Shown: positions 15,490 to 25,116 of the stretch, piece by piece | Layout of the letters: each line of letters starts with the position of its first letter | How positions within the stretch are numbered: the first letter of the stretch is position 1 | Assembly (NCBI GenBank): GCA_009881125.1 | Contig: WXFH01000017.1 | Coordinates: 1 to 64,000 of the forward strand | Source: Acidaminobacter sp. | GTDB lineage: Bacteria; Bacillota_A; Clostridia; Peptostreptococcales; Acidaminobacteraceae | Direction of reading: 5' to 3' | DNA length: 64,000 nucleotides | The notes under the pieces: model-generated | Seen by the model: the letters and a program-made list of their open reading frames with translations, nothing else | What the model was told of the DNA's origin: nothing | Database searches by the model: none | Made by a program: the position numbers and the translations under genes

Positions 15490-15591
15490 CAACTTCTTCT
15501 AACCATATAAAAAATGTGATATGATAGGGATGGCATTTAAATCAATGACACATCAGCCAACAACAAAAATCTCACAAAGCAGGTGACGTCC

Positions 15592-16656
15592 TTGTCTAAT
15601 CATCTCTTAAGCAGTTCACGTAAGCTTTTATCCAGTTTGAACGCAGATGCACTCCTGTCTTTTAAACCTGAAAACCGTCGCTATTTTTCGGGTTTCACCG
15701 GTACCAGCGGATACGTTTTAATCCTTCCTGAGACCCAGTGGTTCATCACGGATTTTAGATACACAGAGCAAGCCAAAGCACAGTGTCCTGACTTTGAAGT
15801 CCAGCTCCACAATGCGGATCGACCCCTTGAAGCAGTTTTGAAGGAAGCTGGAATTCAAAAACTGGCCTTCGAAGATAACTATGTGACCTATCAGTTTTAC
15901 AAAAATCTGTCAGAAAAACTGCCTGAGATCACCCTGATCCCTGCAGGCGCGGAAATAGAGGCACTGAGACTCATTAAGGAAGATTGGGAGATCGAGAAGA
16001 TCGCGAAAGCTGCTGAAATTGCAGACAAGGCTTTTGAGCACATTACAGGCTACATCCGGCCAGGGGTTTCTGAGCGTGAAGTAGCACTGGAGCTGGAAAT
16101 TTACATGAAAAAACTTGGGGCCAGCGGGTTGTCTTTTGAGACCATCGCGGCGTCCGGGCTGAGGTCTGCAATGCCTCACGGCGTTGCCTCAGACAAGCTC
16201 ATTGAGGACGGCGATTTTCTTACGCTCGACTTTGGCTGCGTCTACGAAGGCTACTGCTCAGACATGACCAGAACAGTGGTGGTCGGCAAAGCCTCTGAAA
16301 AGCAGAAAGAAATTTACAATACGGTTCTGGAAGCCCAAGAGAAAGCTTTGGACGCAATTCGTGAAGGGATTAACGGCATAAACGTTGACAAAATAGCACG
16401 AGATGTAATATCATCTAGGGGATATGGAGAATATTTCGGTCACGGCCTCGGTCACGGGGTGGGGCTCGAAATTCACGAAGAACCAAGACTGTCGCCAACC
16501 GGCACGAAGACGCTGCTGGAGAACATGGTAGTGACAGATGAGCCGGGGATTTATATTCCTGGCTTCGGCGGTGTCAGAATCGAGGACCTGGTCGTTGTGA
16601 AAAAAGACGGCTGCGTGGTCTTGAGTCATTCGCCAAAACAATTGATGGAACTTTAA
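15592..16656 (+). CDS. pepP: Xaa-Pro aminopeptidase, M24 family
   Basis: This roughly 354-residue cytoplasmic metallopeptidase removes N-terminal residues preceding proline. It has an N-terminal creatinase-type domain (residues 1-125) and a C-terminal pita-bread catalytic domain. The metal ligands are visible as D and D in [20 protein letters not shown] in [15 protein letters not shown], and E in [12 protein letters not shown] and [12 protein letters not shown] start at 15592, six bases after AGGTGA, is preferred; an in-frame GTG at 15583 is the alternative. It directly precedes efp, as in many Firmicutes where PepP-type genes adjoin EF-P. Confidence 0.93.
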   Translation: MSNHLLSSSRKLLSSLNADALLSFKPENRRYFSGFTGTSGYVLILPETQWFITDFRYTEQAKAQCPDFEVQLHNADRPLEAVLKEAGIQKLAFEDNYVTYQFYKNLSEKLPEITLIPAGAEIEALRLIKEDWEIEKIAKAAEIADKAFEHITGYIRPGVSEREVALELEIYMKKLGASGLSFETIAASGLRSAMPHGVASDKLIEDGDFLTLDFGCVYEGYCSDMTRTVVVGKASEKQKEIYNTVLEAQEKALDAIREGINGINVDKIARDVISSRGYGEYFGHGLGHGVGLEIHEEPRLSPTGTKTLLENMVVTDEPGIYIPGFGGVRIEDLVVVKKDGCVVLSHSPKQLMEL

Positions 16657-16678
16657 TTTTTCAGAAGGGGAAATGTTC

Positions 16679-17236
16679 ATGGTATCAGCAAGTGAATTTA
16701 GAAAAGGAATGACCTTCGAGATCAACGGCGAGCCGTTTGTCGTCGTGGATTTCCAGCACGTTAAGCCTGGCAAGGGCGCAGCTTTCGTTCGCACGAAGTA
16801 TAAGAGTTTGATTACTGGCGCGATCCGCGAGGAGGCGTTCAATCCATCGGAGAAATTCCCGAGAGCGCATATCGAAACGAAAGAGATGCAGTTCCTTTAT
16901 TCAGACGGCGAGCTGTACTACTTCATGGACAATGAAACCTTCGATCAGATTCCGCTTCACCACGAAGAAGTTGAGGACGCCATCCGGTACCTTCGCGAGA
17001 ACGACTCTGCTACCCTTAAGTTTTACAAGGGCAAATGCTTCCAGGTTGATGCACCTAACTTTGTCATTCTAGCAGTTATTGAAGCTGAGCCGGGTGTCAA
17101 AGGCGACACGGCTTCCAATACAACTAAAAAGGTCAAAGTTGAAACTGGCGCTTACATTGACGTTCCGCTATTTGTAGAGGAAGGCGACAAGATCAAGATC
17201 GACACACGATCTGACGAGTACCTCTCAAGAGCGTAA
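16679..17236 (+). CDS. efp: Translation elongation factor P
   Basis: EF-P enters the ribosomal E site and relieves stalling at consecutive prolines. The 185-residue length and three OB-like domains fit. Domain I holds [23 protein letters not shown] with the loop KPGKGAA, whose lysine is the usual modification site. The last domain is [37 protein letters not shown]. The ATG at 16679 sits eight bases after AAGGGG; the in-frame ATG at 16673 is too close to that site. It follows pepP by 22 bases. Confidence 0.97.
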   Translation: MVSASEFRKGMTFEINGEPFVVVDFQHVKPGKGAAFVRTKYKSLITGAIREEAFNPSEKFPRAHIETKEMQFLYSDGELYYFMDNETFDQIPLHHEEVEDAIRYLRENDSATLKFYKGKCFQVDAPNFVILAVIEAEPGVKGDTASNTTKKVKVETGAYIDVPLFVEEGDKIKIDTRSDEYLSRA

Positions 17237-17341
17237 CCTATAAACACCGCACTGCGCAAGCACGTGCAAAAGCAACAAAGCAAAAGCACCAAAGGCATTT
17301 GACGTCCACCACTTATCCATTTCACAGGGAGGTTTATGAGC

Positions 17342-17788
17342 ATGCTGTTTGAAAGAGTGTCATACTTGAAAGGACTCGCGGAAGGCCTCGAAATCGAGAA
17401 GAATTCGAAGGAAGGCAAGCTCCTGAAGGAGATCATAAGCGTCCTTGAGGACATCGTCTACGAACTTGACGATATCCAGGAAAACGTCGACGAGATCGAC
17501 GAGTTTGTCGAAGCGCTGAGCGATGACGTTGCGGACATCGAGGAAACCCTCGAGGACTATGATGACGAATTCGACTCCTTCGAATGCCCGGACTGCGGCG
17601 AGGAAATCCTGATCGCTGAGGAAGAGTTCGACGACAATGGCTGCGCAGAAATTGTCTGCCCAGGCTGCGGCAACGAATTTGTTGTCTGTGACGAAGACGA
17701 GTGCGACAGTTGCTGTGGCTGCGGCTGCGACGATGACGAAGACGAAGACGACGACATGGAAGAAATCGATGAGGTGGAAAGCGAGTAA
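17342..17788 (+). CDS. CD1247-type protein with zinc-ribbon and acidic tail
   Basis: This 148-residue acidic protein is typical of Clostridia, where it lies between efp and asp23. The N-terminal MLFERVSYLKGLAEGLEI is the family signature. It continues with a predicted long helix or coiled coil (residues 25-75), a CPDCGEE...CPGCGNEF four-cysteine zinc-ribbon, and a DEDECDSCCGCGCDDDEDED tail. Database names such as AraC regulator for this family look unfounded, since no such DNA-binding domain is present. The ATG at 17342 is nine bases after GGGAGG; the one at 17336 is too close. Function unknown. Confidence 0.8.
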   Translation: MLFERVSYLKGLAEGLEIEKNSKEGKLLKEIISVLEDIVYELDDIQENVDEIDEFVEALSDDVADIEETLEDYDDEFDSFECPDCGEEILIAEEEFDDNGCAEIVCPGCGNEFVVCDEDECDSCCGCGCDDDEDEDDDMEEIDEVESE

Positions 17789-17888
17789 TTTCGCTTGATC
17801 CATTCCAACAGATTCACCAGATCCCAGGGAATGTCACAAAAGGACGTCGAACTCGACGTAAGAAAGCATTTGCAAGATTAAAATCTTG

Positions 17889-17919
17889 GGGCCGTGGGCT
17901 GATGCGCCGCGGCCTTTTT
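17889..17919 (+). terminator. Rho-independent terminator after the CD1247-type gene
   Basis: GGCCG (17890-17894) and CGGCC (17910-17914) close a GC-rich stem followed by T5. Confidence 0.7.
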
Positions 17920-17921
17920 GT

Positions 17922-17951
17922 TTGTACTTCTTTATGCGTTTTTGGTATAAT
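17922..17951 (+). promoter_or_regulatory. SigA-type promoter of asp23
   Basis: TTGTAC (17922-17927), an 18-base spacer and TATAAT (17946-17951) lie 28 bases before the asp23 start and directly after the terminator. Confidence 0.65.
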
Positions 17952-17979
17952 GAGGACGTATACGATTGGAGGTTTGAAC

Positions 17980-18369
17980 ATGACTGAAAACACTCAGCTT
18001 GACGAACTTGAATATGGCAATGTCAATATATCGGATGACGTTATAGGCATCATTTCATCCATTGCAGCAGCAGAAATCACCGGCATCAGCGGCCTCAGCG
18101 GCAAGATCACCGAGGACCTCGTGGAAATGCTAGGCAAGAAGAATTTTTCCAAAGGGGTCAAAGTCGAGGTCAAAGACGACAAAGTCGAGATCGACCTCAA
18201 CCTGATCGTCGATTACGGCGTCAAAATTCCGGATGTCTCCTGGAGGGTTCAGGAAAACGTCAAAACGGCCGTTGAATCCATGACCGGACTCAAGGTCCTG
18301 GCTGTCAACGTTCACGTCAACGGCATCAACCTCAAGAAAAAAGAAGAAGCACCGGCGAAAGCCGAATAA
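17980..18369 (+). CDS. Asp23/Gls24 family envelope stress protein
   Basis: This 129-residue cytoplasmic protein contains one Asp23 domain (residues 12-118): GNVNISDDVIGIISSIAAAEITGISGLSG, then VEVKDDKVEIDLNLIVDYGVKIPDVSWRVQENVK. Family members coat the inner face of the membrane through partner proteins and support envelope integrity. The ATG follows GGAGGTTTGAAC; an upstream in-frame ATG at 17902 lies inside the terminator and promoter. In Clostridia it precedes nusB, as here, with a 257-base spacer in which I see no clear element. Confidence 0.93.
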   Translation: MTENTQLDELEYGNVNISDDVIGIISSIAAAEITGISGLSGKITEDLVEMLGKKNFSKGVKVEVKDDKVEIDLNLIVDYGVKIPDVSWRVQENVKTAVESMTGLKVLAVNVHVNGINLKKKEEAPAKAE

Positions 18370-18626
18370 GAAAATACATGAAGCTTGATCACCGGGTAGG
18401 CAGCAGCGGATCAGTTACAACACACTGATGTCCGCTGCCAGACAGAAGTCGACATACTGCAGGCGTGCAGAACACGTACAAAATTCGCCATAGTTTCCCG
18501 CAAATCAGTAAAAGGAAGCTTCAGGCGAATTTTTGCCGCCATACTTTGACGATCCTTATCGCCGTTATCGCCGCAGATTCAGCGGCGTCCCAACTCGTGT
18601 GACAATACGGAGGGCTTAATCAGCTT

Positions 18627-19046
18627 ATGAGCAGAAAACTCGCGCGTGAAATCGCCATGAACGTCCTGTATCAAATGGCCATTCATGAGGATTTCGCGTC
18701 AAAATCTTTTGAAAACTATATCAGCGACAACATGACGGAGTCTGACGACCTCAGATATGTCCACAGTGTCGTCAATGCTTTTGCCGATAATCGTGAAACC
18801 ATCGACATCGCCATAGGCAAATACCTCAAGGGCTGGACATTTGACCGCCTCGCGAAGCTCGACGTCTCTATTCTGAGACTCGCCACCACCGAGATCTTAT
18901 TTATTGAGGAAGTCAGCACGGCAGTCGCCATCAACGAGGCCGTCAATCTCGCCAAGCGCTTTTCTGACGACGAGACGCCGGGTTTTGTCAACGGGGTCCT
19001 GGGAGAAATGGTCCGTCACGAAGAAGTGACACCTCATGAGCACTAA
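18627..19046 (+). CDS. nusB: Transcription antitermination factor NusB
   Basis: NusB binds boxA RNA with S10 and supports antitermination in rRNA operons. The 139-residue length is standard. MSRKLAREIAMNVLYQMAI is the N-terminal signature. WTFDRLAKLDVSILRLATTEILF and VAINEAVNLAKRFSDDETPGFVNGVLG are the conserved C-terminal helices. GGAGGG lies 12 bases before the ATG, rather far. The gene overlaps the next by 11 bases and starts a long operon through recN. Confidence 0.96.
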   Translation: MSRKLAREIAMNVLYQMAIHEDFASKSFENYISDNMTESDDLRYVHSVVNAFADNRETIDIAIGKYLKGWTFDRLAKLDVSILRLATTEILFIEEVSTAVAINEAVNLAKRFSDDETPGFVNGVLGEMVRHEEVTPHEH

Positions 19047-20058
19047 ACAATTCTTCCTGGGCATCGATACCAGTGCTTATACAACCTCTGTCGCAGTCGT
19101 GGACGAGACAGGGGTTTGCCTTTCTGACGCGCGCAGACTGCTGGACGTCAAAGACGGCGAACGTGGGCTGAGGCAATCCGAGGCTTTTTTTCAGCATGTC
19201 AATCACTTCCCTGAGCGACTTGAACACGCACTGACTGAGGCCGGCCATCCAAAGCTGTCTGCCATAGCCGTCAGCGCCGCTCCAAGAGACGTAGAGGGCA
19301 GTTATATGCCAGTCTTTCAAGCTGGCGTCCGTCTGGCAGAAAACTTATCTGTCGCCCTGGGCGTTCCGCTCTATAAGACGACCCATCAGGACGGTCATAT
19401 TATGGCAGGCTGCCAAACGCACCCGACGCTTCTGGAACGGCCGTTTCTCGCTGTCCATCTGTCCGGAGGGACCACGGAAATCTTAAGCTGCCGCTTTCTG
19501 GGCACGGGATTTCAGGCAGTGCTCATTGGGGGCACTAAAGACCTCAGCTTTGGACAGTTGATCGACCGGATCGGCGTTCACCTCGGCCTGTCTTTTCCCG
19601 CTGGCAAACCACTGGAAGCCTTGATTCTGGATGCTGAAGACAAGAAAACGCTCAAGCCCTGCACCTTTCCCAAAGTTAAGTCCGCTGCCTGGTTCAATCT
19701 CTCCGGCCTTGAAAACAAGGCTTACAGTCTGATCGAAGCAGGAAAACAGCCCGCAGATGTGGCGGCAGGCCTGATAGACTGTATGGCCAGAACACTCCTC
19801 GAGGCCGTTAAGACCCTTGAAAGCGATCCGGATCCAGAACTGACTGCCATAAAAGATATCCTGATCATAGGCGGCGTTGCCTCTAACCTGAGACTCAGAG
19901 CTGCGCTTGAGCAGGGCTTTAACGCACTGCCGCAGCCTTTAACCGCTCGTTACGCCAGCGTGGCGGATTCCAGCGACAATGCCGTTGGCGTCGCGCTGAT
20001 CGCGAAGGCATGCTATCAGCAGGGGAGCCGGAACAGCGGCCAGACTGCTGTTGAATAG
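19036..20058 (+). CDS. TsaD/Kae1-like (glycoprotease family) paralog
   Basis: This 340-residue actin-fold protein is related to TsaD, the enzyme for the t6A tRNA modification. GIDTSAYTTSVAVVDETG is the first phosphate loop, THQDGHIMAG keeps the HxxxH metal pair, LSGGTTEIL and IGGVASNLRLRAAL are later nucleotide motifs. It diverges from canonical TsaD, and this position between nusB and xseA is the known place of a second copy in Clostridia. It may therefore not make t6A. Start overlaps the nusB end by 11 bases. Confidence 0.8.
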   Translation: MSTKQFFLGIDTSAYTTSVAVVDETGVCLSDARRLLDVKDGERGLRQSEAFFQHVNHFPERLEHALTEAGHPKLSAIAVSAAPRDVEGSYMPVFQAGVRLAENLSVALGVPLYKTTHQDGHIMAGCQTHPTLLERPFLAVHLSGGTTEILSCRFLGTGFQAVLIGGTKDLSFGQLIDRIGVHLGLSFPAGKPLEALILDAEDKKTLKPCTFPKVKSAAWFNLSGLENKAYSLIEAGKQPADVAAGLIDCMARTLLEAVKTLESDPDPELTAIKDILIIGGVASNLRLRAALEQGFNALPQPLTARYASVADSSDNAVGVALIAKACYQQGSRNSGQTAVE

Positions 20059-20206
20059 CCAAATGGACCAGACTATCAAGCGCCAGCTTAAACCCCGGCA
20101 GAAAACCTGCTTATAACGCAAGCCTGACTTCTCACGAGTTTCCACGATATCTCGCTAGTTCCCATGATTTCCTGATCCACATTCAGACGGAGGTGGCCAT
20201 TCCCCT

Positions 20207-21418
20207 ATGAAGCTCAGACCCCTTAAGGTCGCTGAAGTCAACAATTACATCAAGCAGCTCATGAACCGTGATCCCATCCTGCACCACCTGACGGTGGAAG
20301 GGGAAATCTCCAACTTCAAAAAACATTCCAGCGGACACCTTTACTTTACGCTGAAGGACGGCGAGGCCCGCCTCAGCTGCGTGATGTTCCGCTCAGATAC
20401 GATTCTCAGCCAGATTGACCTCTCAGACGGCATGATGGCATCCTGCACAGGCAACATTTCCATATACGAACGCGACGGCCGCTACCAGCTCTATGTCAGA
20501 AGCGTCGAGCGCCTGGGCGTAGGCGACCTCTATCAGCGCTTCGAAGCCTTGAAGACAGAACTGGCAGCCCTTGGCTATTTTGACCCAAAACACAAAAAGC
20601 CCATTCCCGAGCTTCCGGAGCGCATTGCCGTGGTCACATCACCTACCGGCGCCGCCATCCAGGACATTCTCAACGTGGGCTTCAGGCGTTCCCGCCTCCC
20701 AGAGGTCATCCTTCTGCCGGCAGCGGTTCAAGGTGAAGGCGCTGCTGCGTCCATTGCCAAAGCTATCCGCTATGCCAACGAAAAGAAGTTGGCCGATGTT
20801 CTTCTGATCGGCCGAGGCGGCGGTTCCATTGAAGAGCTCTGGGCCTTCAATGAGCGCGTCGTGGCGGAAGCCATCCATGATTCTGAAATTCCAGTTGTCT
20901 CGGCCGTAGGGCATGAGACGGACTTTACCATATCGGATTTTGTGAGCGATCAGCGGGTGCCGACACCATCGGCAGGGGCTGAGCTTTTATTCCCCAGCGA
21001 CAAAATGCTGGTCAGCGAACTCGCAGGCAGCTTAAACCGCATGCACGCCAAAATTGCCGCAAGGCTCATGACACTGCGGCATGAAATTGAGCGTCACTCG
21101 CCCCAGTCCGAGTTGAAGCGGCTGCAGGACGGCCTGAATCAGAAACGCATGACCCTGGACTACGAACGGGATCACCTGGATCAGAGCCTTCAGAACCGCC
21201 TCAGGCGCGAAAAAACCGCTCTGTCAGAGCTTGGGGCAGCGCTGAACGCGCTGTCGCCGCTGGGTGTCCTGGGAAGGGGCTACGCAGTCTTGACGGATGC
21301 GTCCGGACATGCTGTGGATGAGGTTTCCAAAGCTAAACCCGGCCAGAAACTGAAGGCCAAACTCAGAGACGGCGTCCTGGACGTCACCGTCGAAGCCATT
21401 ACAAAGGAGGCTCTCTAG
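20207..21418 (+). CDS. xseA: Exodeoxyribonuclease VII large subunit
   Basis: With XseB this subunit degrades single-stranded DNA into oligonucleotides. An N-terminal OB domain (VAEVNNYIKQLMNRDPILHHLTVEGEISNFKKHSSGHLYFTLKD) is followed by the catalytic domain with PTGAAIQDIL, IGRGGGSIEELWAFNE and SAVGHETDFTISDFVSDQRVPTPSAGAE, then a coiled-coil region. The length of 403 is normal. GGAGGTGG precedes the start. The codons for TPSAGAE contain an ACCATCGGC motif copy in a conserved segment. Confidence 0.96.
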   Translation: MKLRPLKVAEVNNYIKQLMNRDPILHHLTVEGEISNFKKHSSGHLYFTLKDGEARLSCVMFRSDTILSQIDLSDGMMASCTGNISIYERDGRYQLYVRSVERLGVGDLYQRFEALKTELAALGYFDPKHKKPIPELPERIAVVTSPTGAAIQDILNVGFRRSRLPEVILLPAAVQGEGAAASIAKAIRYANEKKLADVLLIGRGGGSIEELWAFNERVVAEAIHDSEIPVVSAVGHETDFTISDFVSDQRVPTPSAGAELLFPSDKMLVSELAGSLNRMHAKIAARLMTLRHEIERHSPQSELKRLQDGLNQKRMTLDYERDHLDQSLQNRLRREKTALSELGAALNALSPLGVLGRGYAVLTDASGHAVDEVSKAKPGQKLKAKLRDGVLDVTVEAITKEAL

Positions 21419-21423
21419 AAGCC

Positions 21424-21663
21424 ATGCCTAAAGCAGCGAAAGCCAACCAAACCCTAGAGGAAAAACTTGAGACTCTGAGAAAAATTACCGCGACACTGGA
21501 AAAAGGTGACCAACCTCTTGACAAAGCTTTGGCGGAGTTCGAGTCGGGTGTCGCCCTTTACCGTGACTGCCTCAGCATGATTGAAGACGCTGAGCGCCGC
21601 GTCAGGATTCTCACCGGGGAGGAACTGAAGCCCTTTGATCAAACCTCGGAGGTGGAGGAATGA
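21424..21663 (+). CDS. xseB: Exodeoxyribonuclease VII small subunit
   Basis: A 79-residue helical subunit that pairs with XseA. LEEKLETLRKITATLEKGDQPLDKALAEFESGVALYRDCLSMIEDAERRV is the whole conserved domain. It lies five bases after xseA, which carries the usual AAGGAGG near its end, and its stop overlaps the ispA start (ATGA). Confidence 0.95.
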   Translation: MPKAAKANQTLEEKLETLRKITATLEKGDQPLDKALAEFESGVALYRDCLSMIEDAERRVRILTGEELKPFDQTSEVEE

Positions 21664-22556
21664 CTCAGTTTTTGAAACAGTTTGAATTGAAGGCGGAGCA
21701 GATGGACGCCTACCTGAACGGCTATTTCATCCGCAGTGACAATAAATTTATTGAGAAGATCAACAAGGCCATGCGATACAGCCTGACGGCTTCCGGCAAG
21801 CGGCTTAGACCGCTGCTCCTCATGGAGTTCTGCAAGCTTTTTGGAGGCACTGAGGAGGATGCTGTGGACTTCGCGGCTTCCATTGAGATGATCCATACTT
21901 ATTCCCTGATTCACGACGACCTCCCTGCAATGGACAATGATGACCTGCGCCGGGGCAAACCGACGAATCACATTGTCTTTGGTGAAGCAACGGCCATTCT
22001 GGCAGGGGACGCGCTTCTGAACTACGCCTACGAGAATATGCTCAGCAAGGCACTACAGGATCCGGCCAAAATGCAGCGCTACGTTCACGCGGCAAAAATC
22101 ATTGCGGAGAAATCCGGGTGCCGGGGGATGATCCTGGGACAGGTAGCGGATATTATGTGCGAGGGTGAGGCTATTGGCGTCGAAACCCTGGACTACGTTA
22201 ATTTACATAAGACGGGGGATCTGATCAAGGCAGCCATGATGGCGGGCGCCATTATTGGCGGCGCCGGAAAAGAAGCCCTGGGCAAGGTGGAAACCATAGG
22301 ACTTAATATTGGCATGGCCTTCCAAATCGTGGATGACATCCTCGATATTGAGAGCTCCTCAGCCGCAATGGGCAAGCCCCGGGGCAGCGACCTGCGAAAT
22401 GACAAGACCACCTATCCTATGCTGCTTGGTTCTGATGTCTCAAAGAAAATTGTCAAAGAGCGGGTAGATCATGCCATTTCAATTCTGAATGAATTCGAAG
22501 GCGATACGGCGTTCCTTGAGGCGCTGTTCAAATATCTGTGTTACAGGGACAAATAA
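21660..22556 (+). CDS. ispA: Farnesyl/geranyl diphosphate synthase
   Basis: This trans-prenyltransferase condenses IPP with DMAPP/GPP to give FPP, the precursor of undecaprenyl and quinone chains. The 298-residue protein has the first aspartate-rich motif in IHDDLPAMDNDDLRRGKPTNH (two extra residues, the FPP-type DDxxxxD form) and the second in QIVDDILDIESSSAAMGKPRGSD. LTASGKRLRPLLLMEF is the IPP-binding region. Four-base overlap with xseB. Dxs, three genes on, makes the MEP-pathway precursor, so the operon groups isoprenoid steps. Confidence 0.95.
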   Translation: MTQFLKQFELKAEQMDAYLNGYFIRSDNKFIEKINKAMRYSLTASGKRLRPLLLMEFCKLFGGTEEDAVDFAASIEMIHTYSLIHDDLPAMDNDDLRRGKPTNHIVFGEATAILAGDALLNYAYENMLSKALQDPAKMQRYVHAAKIIAEKSGCRGMILGQVADIMCEGEAIGVETLDYVNLHKTGDLIKAAMMAGAIIGGAGKEALGKVETIGLNIGMAFQIVDDILDIESSSAAMGKPRGSDLRNDKTTYPMLLGSDVSKKIVKERVDHAISILNEFEGDTAFLEALFKYLCYRDK

Positions 22557-22655
22557 AGGGAACTATTGAGTCATCAGGGAAGCGCCAAGAGAACAATTAA
22601 CGAAAAGTGTAAACTAAAGCGTGACAACTGAAAAGTGACAAAGAGGGGTGAGTCC

Positions 22656-23099
22656 ATGTCCTTTTTTCCAGGCATCGTCAACAACCGAATGTTCCAGGTG
22701 GCATTTATCAGCTGGTTCATAGCTCAGGCACTGAAGGTCATATTGACGCTGATCACCGACCGTAAACTCAACTTGTACCGGATGATCGGATCCGGGGGCA
22801 TGCCAAGCTCCCACAGTTCACTGGTAATGGGACTTTCCACTGCGGTGGGACTTCATATGGGCTGGGATTCGCCATTATATGCTGTAGCGCTGGTCACCAG
22901 CCTGGTGGTAATGTATGATGCCAGCGGCGTCAGGCGCTCGGTGGGCATACAGGCAGCTATACTCAACCAGATCATCGAAGACGCTTACCAGCATAAGCCC
23001 TTCAGCCAGGACAAGCTGAAGGAACTGATCGGACACACGCCTTACGAAGTCTTTGCCGGTGCCATACTGGGCATTGTCGTGGCAAATGTGATGATTTGA
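22656..23099 (+). CDS. Divergent PAP2 (DUF212) family membrane protein
   Basis: This 147-residue protein has four or five hydrophobic segments. MIGSGGMPSSHSSLVMGLSTAVG is the family hallmark, and YDASGVRRSVGIQAAILNQI and ELIGHTPYEVFAGAILGI follow. The domain is distantly related to acid phosphatases of the PAP2 type, here plausibly acting on prenyl phosphates given the ispA and dxs neighbours, which is inference. The ATG at 22656 after AGAGGGGTGAG is preferred over an in-frame GTG at 22635. Confidence 0.88.
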   Translation: MSFFPGIVNNRMFQVAFISWFIAQALKVILTLITDRKLNLYRMIGSGGMPSSHSSLVMGLSTAVGLHMGWDSPLYAVALVTSLVVMYDASGVRRSVGIQAAILNQIIEDAYQHKPFSQDKLKELIGHTPYEVFAGAILGIVVANVMI

Positions 23100-23172
23100 T
23101 GAAAACTATTCAACCTCAAGCCAGGACCTCTCGTCCTGGCAAATTCTGTCTTATCTGAAAGGTCGGAAGTCC

Positions 23173-25116
23173 ATGCGACACCTGGATCACATCCAGTCCC
23201 CGGCGGACTTGAAAAAGCTCTCCGAGGCGGAACTCAAAATTTTAGCTATAGAAATTCGTCAATTTCTACTCGAATCCCTGTCGAAAACCGGCGGCCACCT
23301 GGCCTCCAACCTGGGCATTGTCGAGCTGACCATAGCACTGCACAAGGTCTTTAACTCCCCGGAGGACAAGATCATTTTTGACGTTGGCCACCAAGGCTAT
23401 GTCCACAAGCTGCTGACCGGACGACGGGACCAGTTTCCAACTCTGCGTCAGTTGGACGGAATGAGCGGCTTTTTGAAGCGCTCAGAATCCGAGCACGACG
23501 CCTTTGAAGCCGGTCACAGCAGCACTTCGCTGTCCGCAGCCCTCGGCTTTGCCAAGGCGCGCTCGCTGAAAGGCACTAAAGAGAACGTTATAGCGGTAAT
23601 CGGTGACGGCGCCCTCACCGGCGGCATGGCCTTCGAAGCCTTGAACCACATTGGCCACGACCGCGAAAAGGTCATCATTATTCTCAATGACAACGAAATG
23701 TCGATCTCCGAAAACGTCGGGGGTCTGTCAAAATATCTCGATCGAATTCGTACCAGCAACAACTACTATTGGCTCAAAGGCGAGACCGAATCCATCCTGG
23801 GTAAAGTCCCGGGTGTCGGTGAAGCTATGGCCCGAGGCCTCAAGCGCCTAAAAGGCTCCGTCAAATATTTCTTTGTGCCTGGTATGTTGTTTGAAGATCT
23901 TGGCATCACCTATATTGGACCGGTAGACGGCCATGACCTCAGGGCACTGACCCTTTCACTGAATCGCGCCAAGGAAGCCCATGACGGCCCCATCCTGATC
24001 CATGTCCTGACTAAGAAGGGCAAGGGCTTTCTGCCTGCTGAGCTGGATCCGGACAAATACCATGGCGTTGGAAAGTTTTCACTTTCCAAGGGGGTCTCCG
24101 AGCTTCCTGCAGTCAAAACTTTATCGCAAACCTTTGGGGACACATTGACGCGCCTTGCGGCCGATGATCAGCGCATCGTCGCCCTCACAGCCGCCATGTG
24201 TGACGGCACCGGCCTCGAAAGCTTCAGAGCCCGGCATCCTAAACGGTTTTTTGACGTTGGCATTGCAGAACAGCATGCCGTAACCCTGTCTGCGTCACTC
24301 GCTGCCGCCGGCATGAAGCCGGTGTTCGCGGTCTACTCCACCTTCCTGCAGCGCGCTTATGACCAGGTTCTCCACGATGTGTGCATCCAGAACGCCAACG
24401 TAACCTTAGCGGTGGACCGCGCTGGTCTGGTCGGCCAGGATGGTGAAACCCATCACGGGATGTTCGATCTGTCCTTCCTGCAGCCCCTCCCAAATATGGC
24501 CATTTATTCCCCTAAGGACGCGGATGAGCTGGAAGCGACACTGGCCTTTGTCATGAAACGCGAATCCGGCCCGGTGACTGTCCGCTATCCAAGGGGCGCC
24601 GCATCAACTTTGCTGCCTTTCAAAGGCAGCGTGGACGAGCCATTCGTCGAACGGTACGAAGGTGACGACTTTGCCCTGATCGCCGTAGGCAACGTCTTCT
24701 CCAATGCCCTCGAGGCCTTTGAAACCCTCACCGCGCAGGGCTATCGCGGCAAACTCATCAATCCTAGGCGCTTAAAGCCCTTATCTGTGGATGCTGTAAC
24801 CCAATGTATAGGAGAAGCGCGGGCGGTTTTCACTTTGGAAGACAACGTCCTGACCGGCGGATTCGGCGAACGGATTACACTGGCGCTGGACGCCGGACAC
24901 TATAAAGTCATCAACTTTGCAGTGCCTGATACCTTCGTGGGGCATGGCGCCATACCTCAGCTGCATGAACAACTGGGGCTATCCGGCAAAAGGGTCGCCG
25001 CGCGCATTGGCGAAGCTTTGATCAAAGAGCGGGGAATAACTCAGGAGCCGGATCAGGGAACTACGGGAAAAATCTCATCGCATCCGGCGGAGGCGAACGG
25101 GGTGGACTATGAGTAA
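23173..25116 (+). CDS. dxs: 1-deoxy-D-xylulose-5-phosphate synthase
   Basis: This thiamine-diphosphate enzyme condenses pyruvate and glyceraldehyde 3-phosphate, the first step of the MEP isoprenoid pathway. The 647 residues cover GGHLASNLGIVELTIALHKVF, the ThDP motif VIGDGALTGGMAFEALNHIG...ILNDNEMSIS, the transketolase pyrimidine domain (FDVGIAEQHAVTLSASLAAAG) and C-terminal domain. A longer C-terminal tail (ITQEPDQGTTGKISSHPAEANG) extends past the usual end. It overlaps the tlyA start by eight bases. Confidence 0.97.
   Translation: MRHLDHIQSPADLKKLSEAELKILAIEIRQFLLESLSKTGGHLASNLGIVELTIALHKVFNSPEDKIIFDVGHQGYVHKLLTGRRDQFPTLRQLDGMSGFLKRSESEHDAFEAGHSSTSLSAALGFAKARSLKGTKENVIAVIGDGALTGGMAFEALNHIGHDREKVIIILNDNEMSISENVGGLSKYLDRIRTSNNYYWLKGETESILGKVPGVGEAMARGLKRLKGSVKYFFVPGMLFEDLGITYIGPVDGHDLRALTLSLNRAKEAHDGPILIHVLTKKGKGFLPAELDPDKYHGVGKFSLSKGVSELPAVKTLSQTFGDTLTRLAADDQRIVALTAAMCDGTGLESFRARHPKRFFDVGIAEQHAVTLSASLAAAGMKPVFAVYSTFLQRAYDQVLHDVCIQNANVTLAVDRAGLVGQDGETHHGMFDLSFLQPLPNMAIYSPKDADELEATLAFVMKRESGPVTVRYPRGAASTLLPFKGSVDEPFVERYEGDDFALIAVGNVFSNALEAFETLTAQGYRGKLINPRRLKPLSVDAVTQCIGEARAVFTLEDNVLTGGFGERITLALDAGHYKVINFAVPDTFVGHGAIPQLHEQLGLSGKRVAARIGEALIKERGITQEPDQGTTGKISSHPAEANGVDYE

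Noticed and set aside
17360..17817. Opposite-strand frames across the acidic CD1247-type gene
   Set aside because: They arise from biased GAC/GAA codons and show low-complexity serine or valine runs with no start signals.
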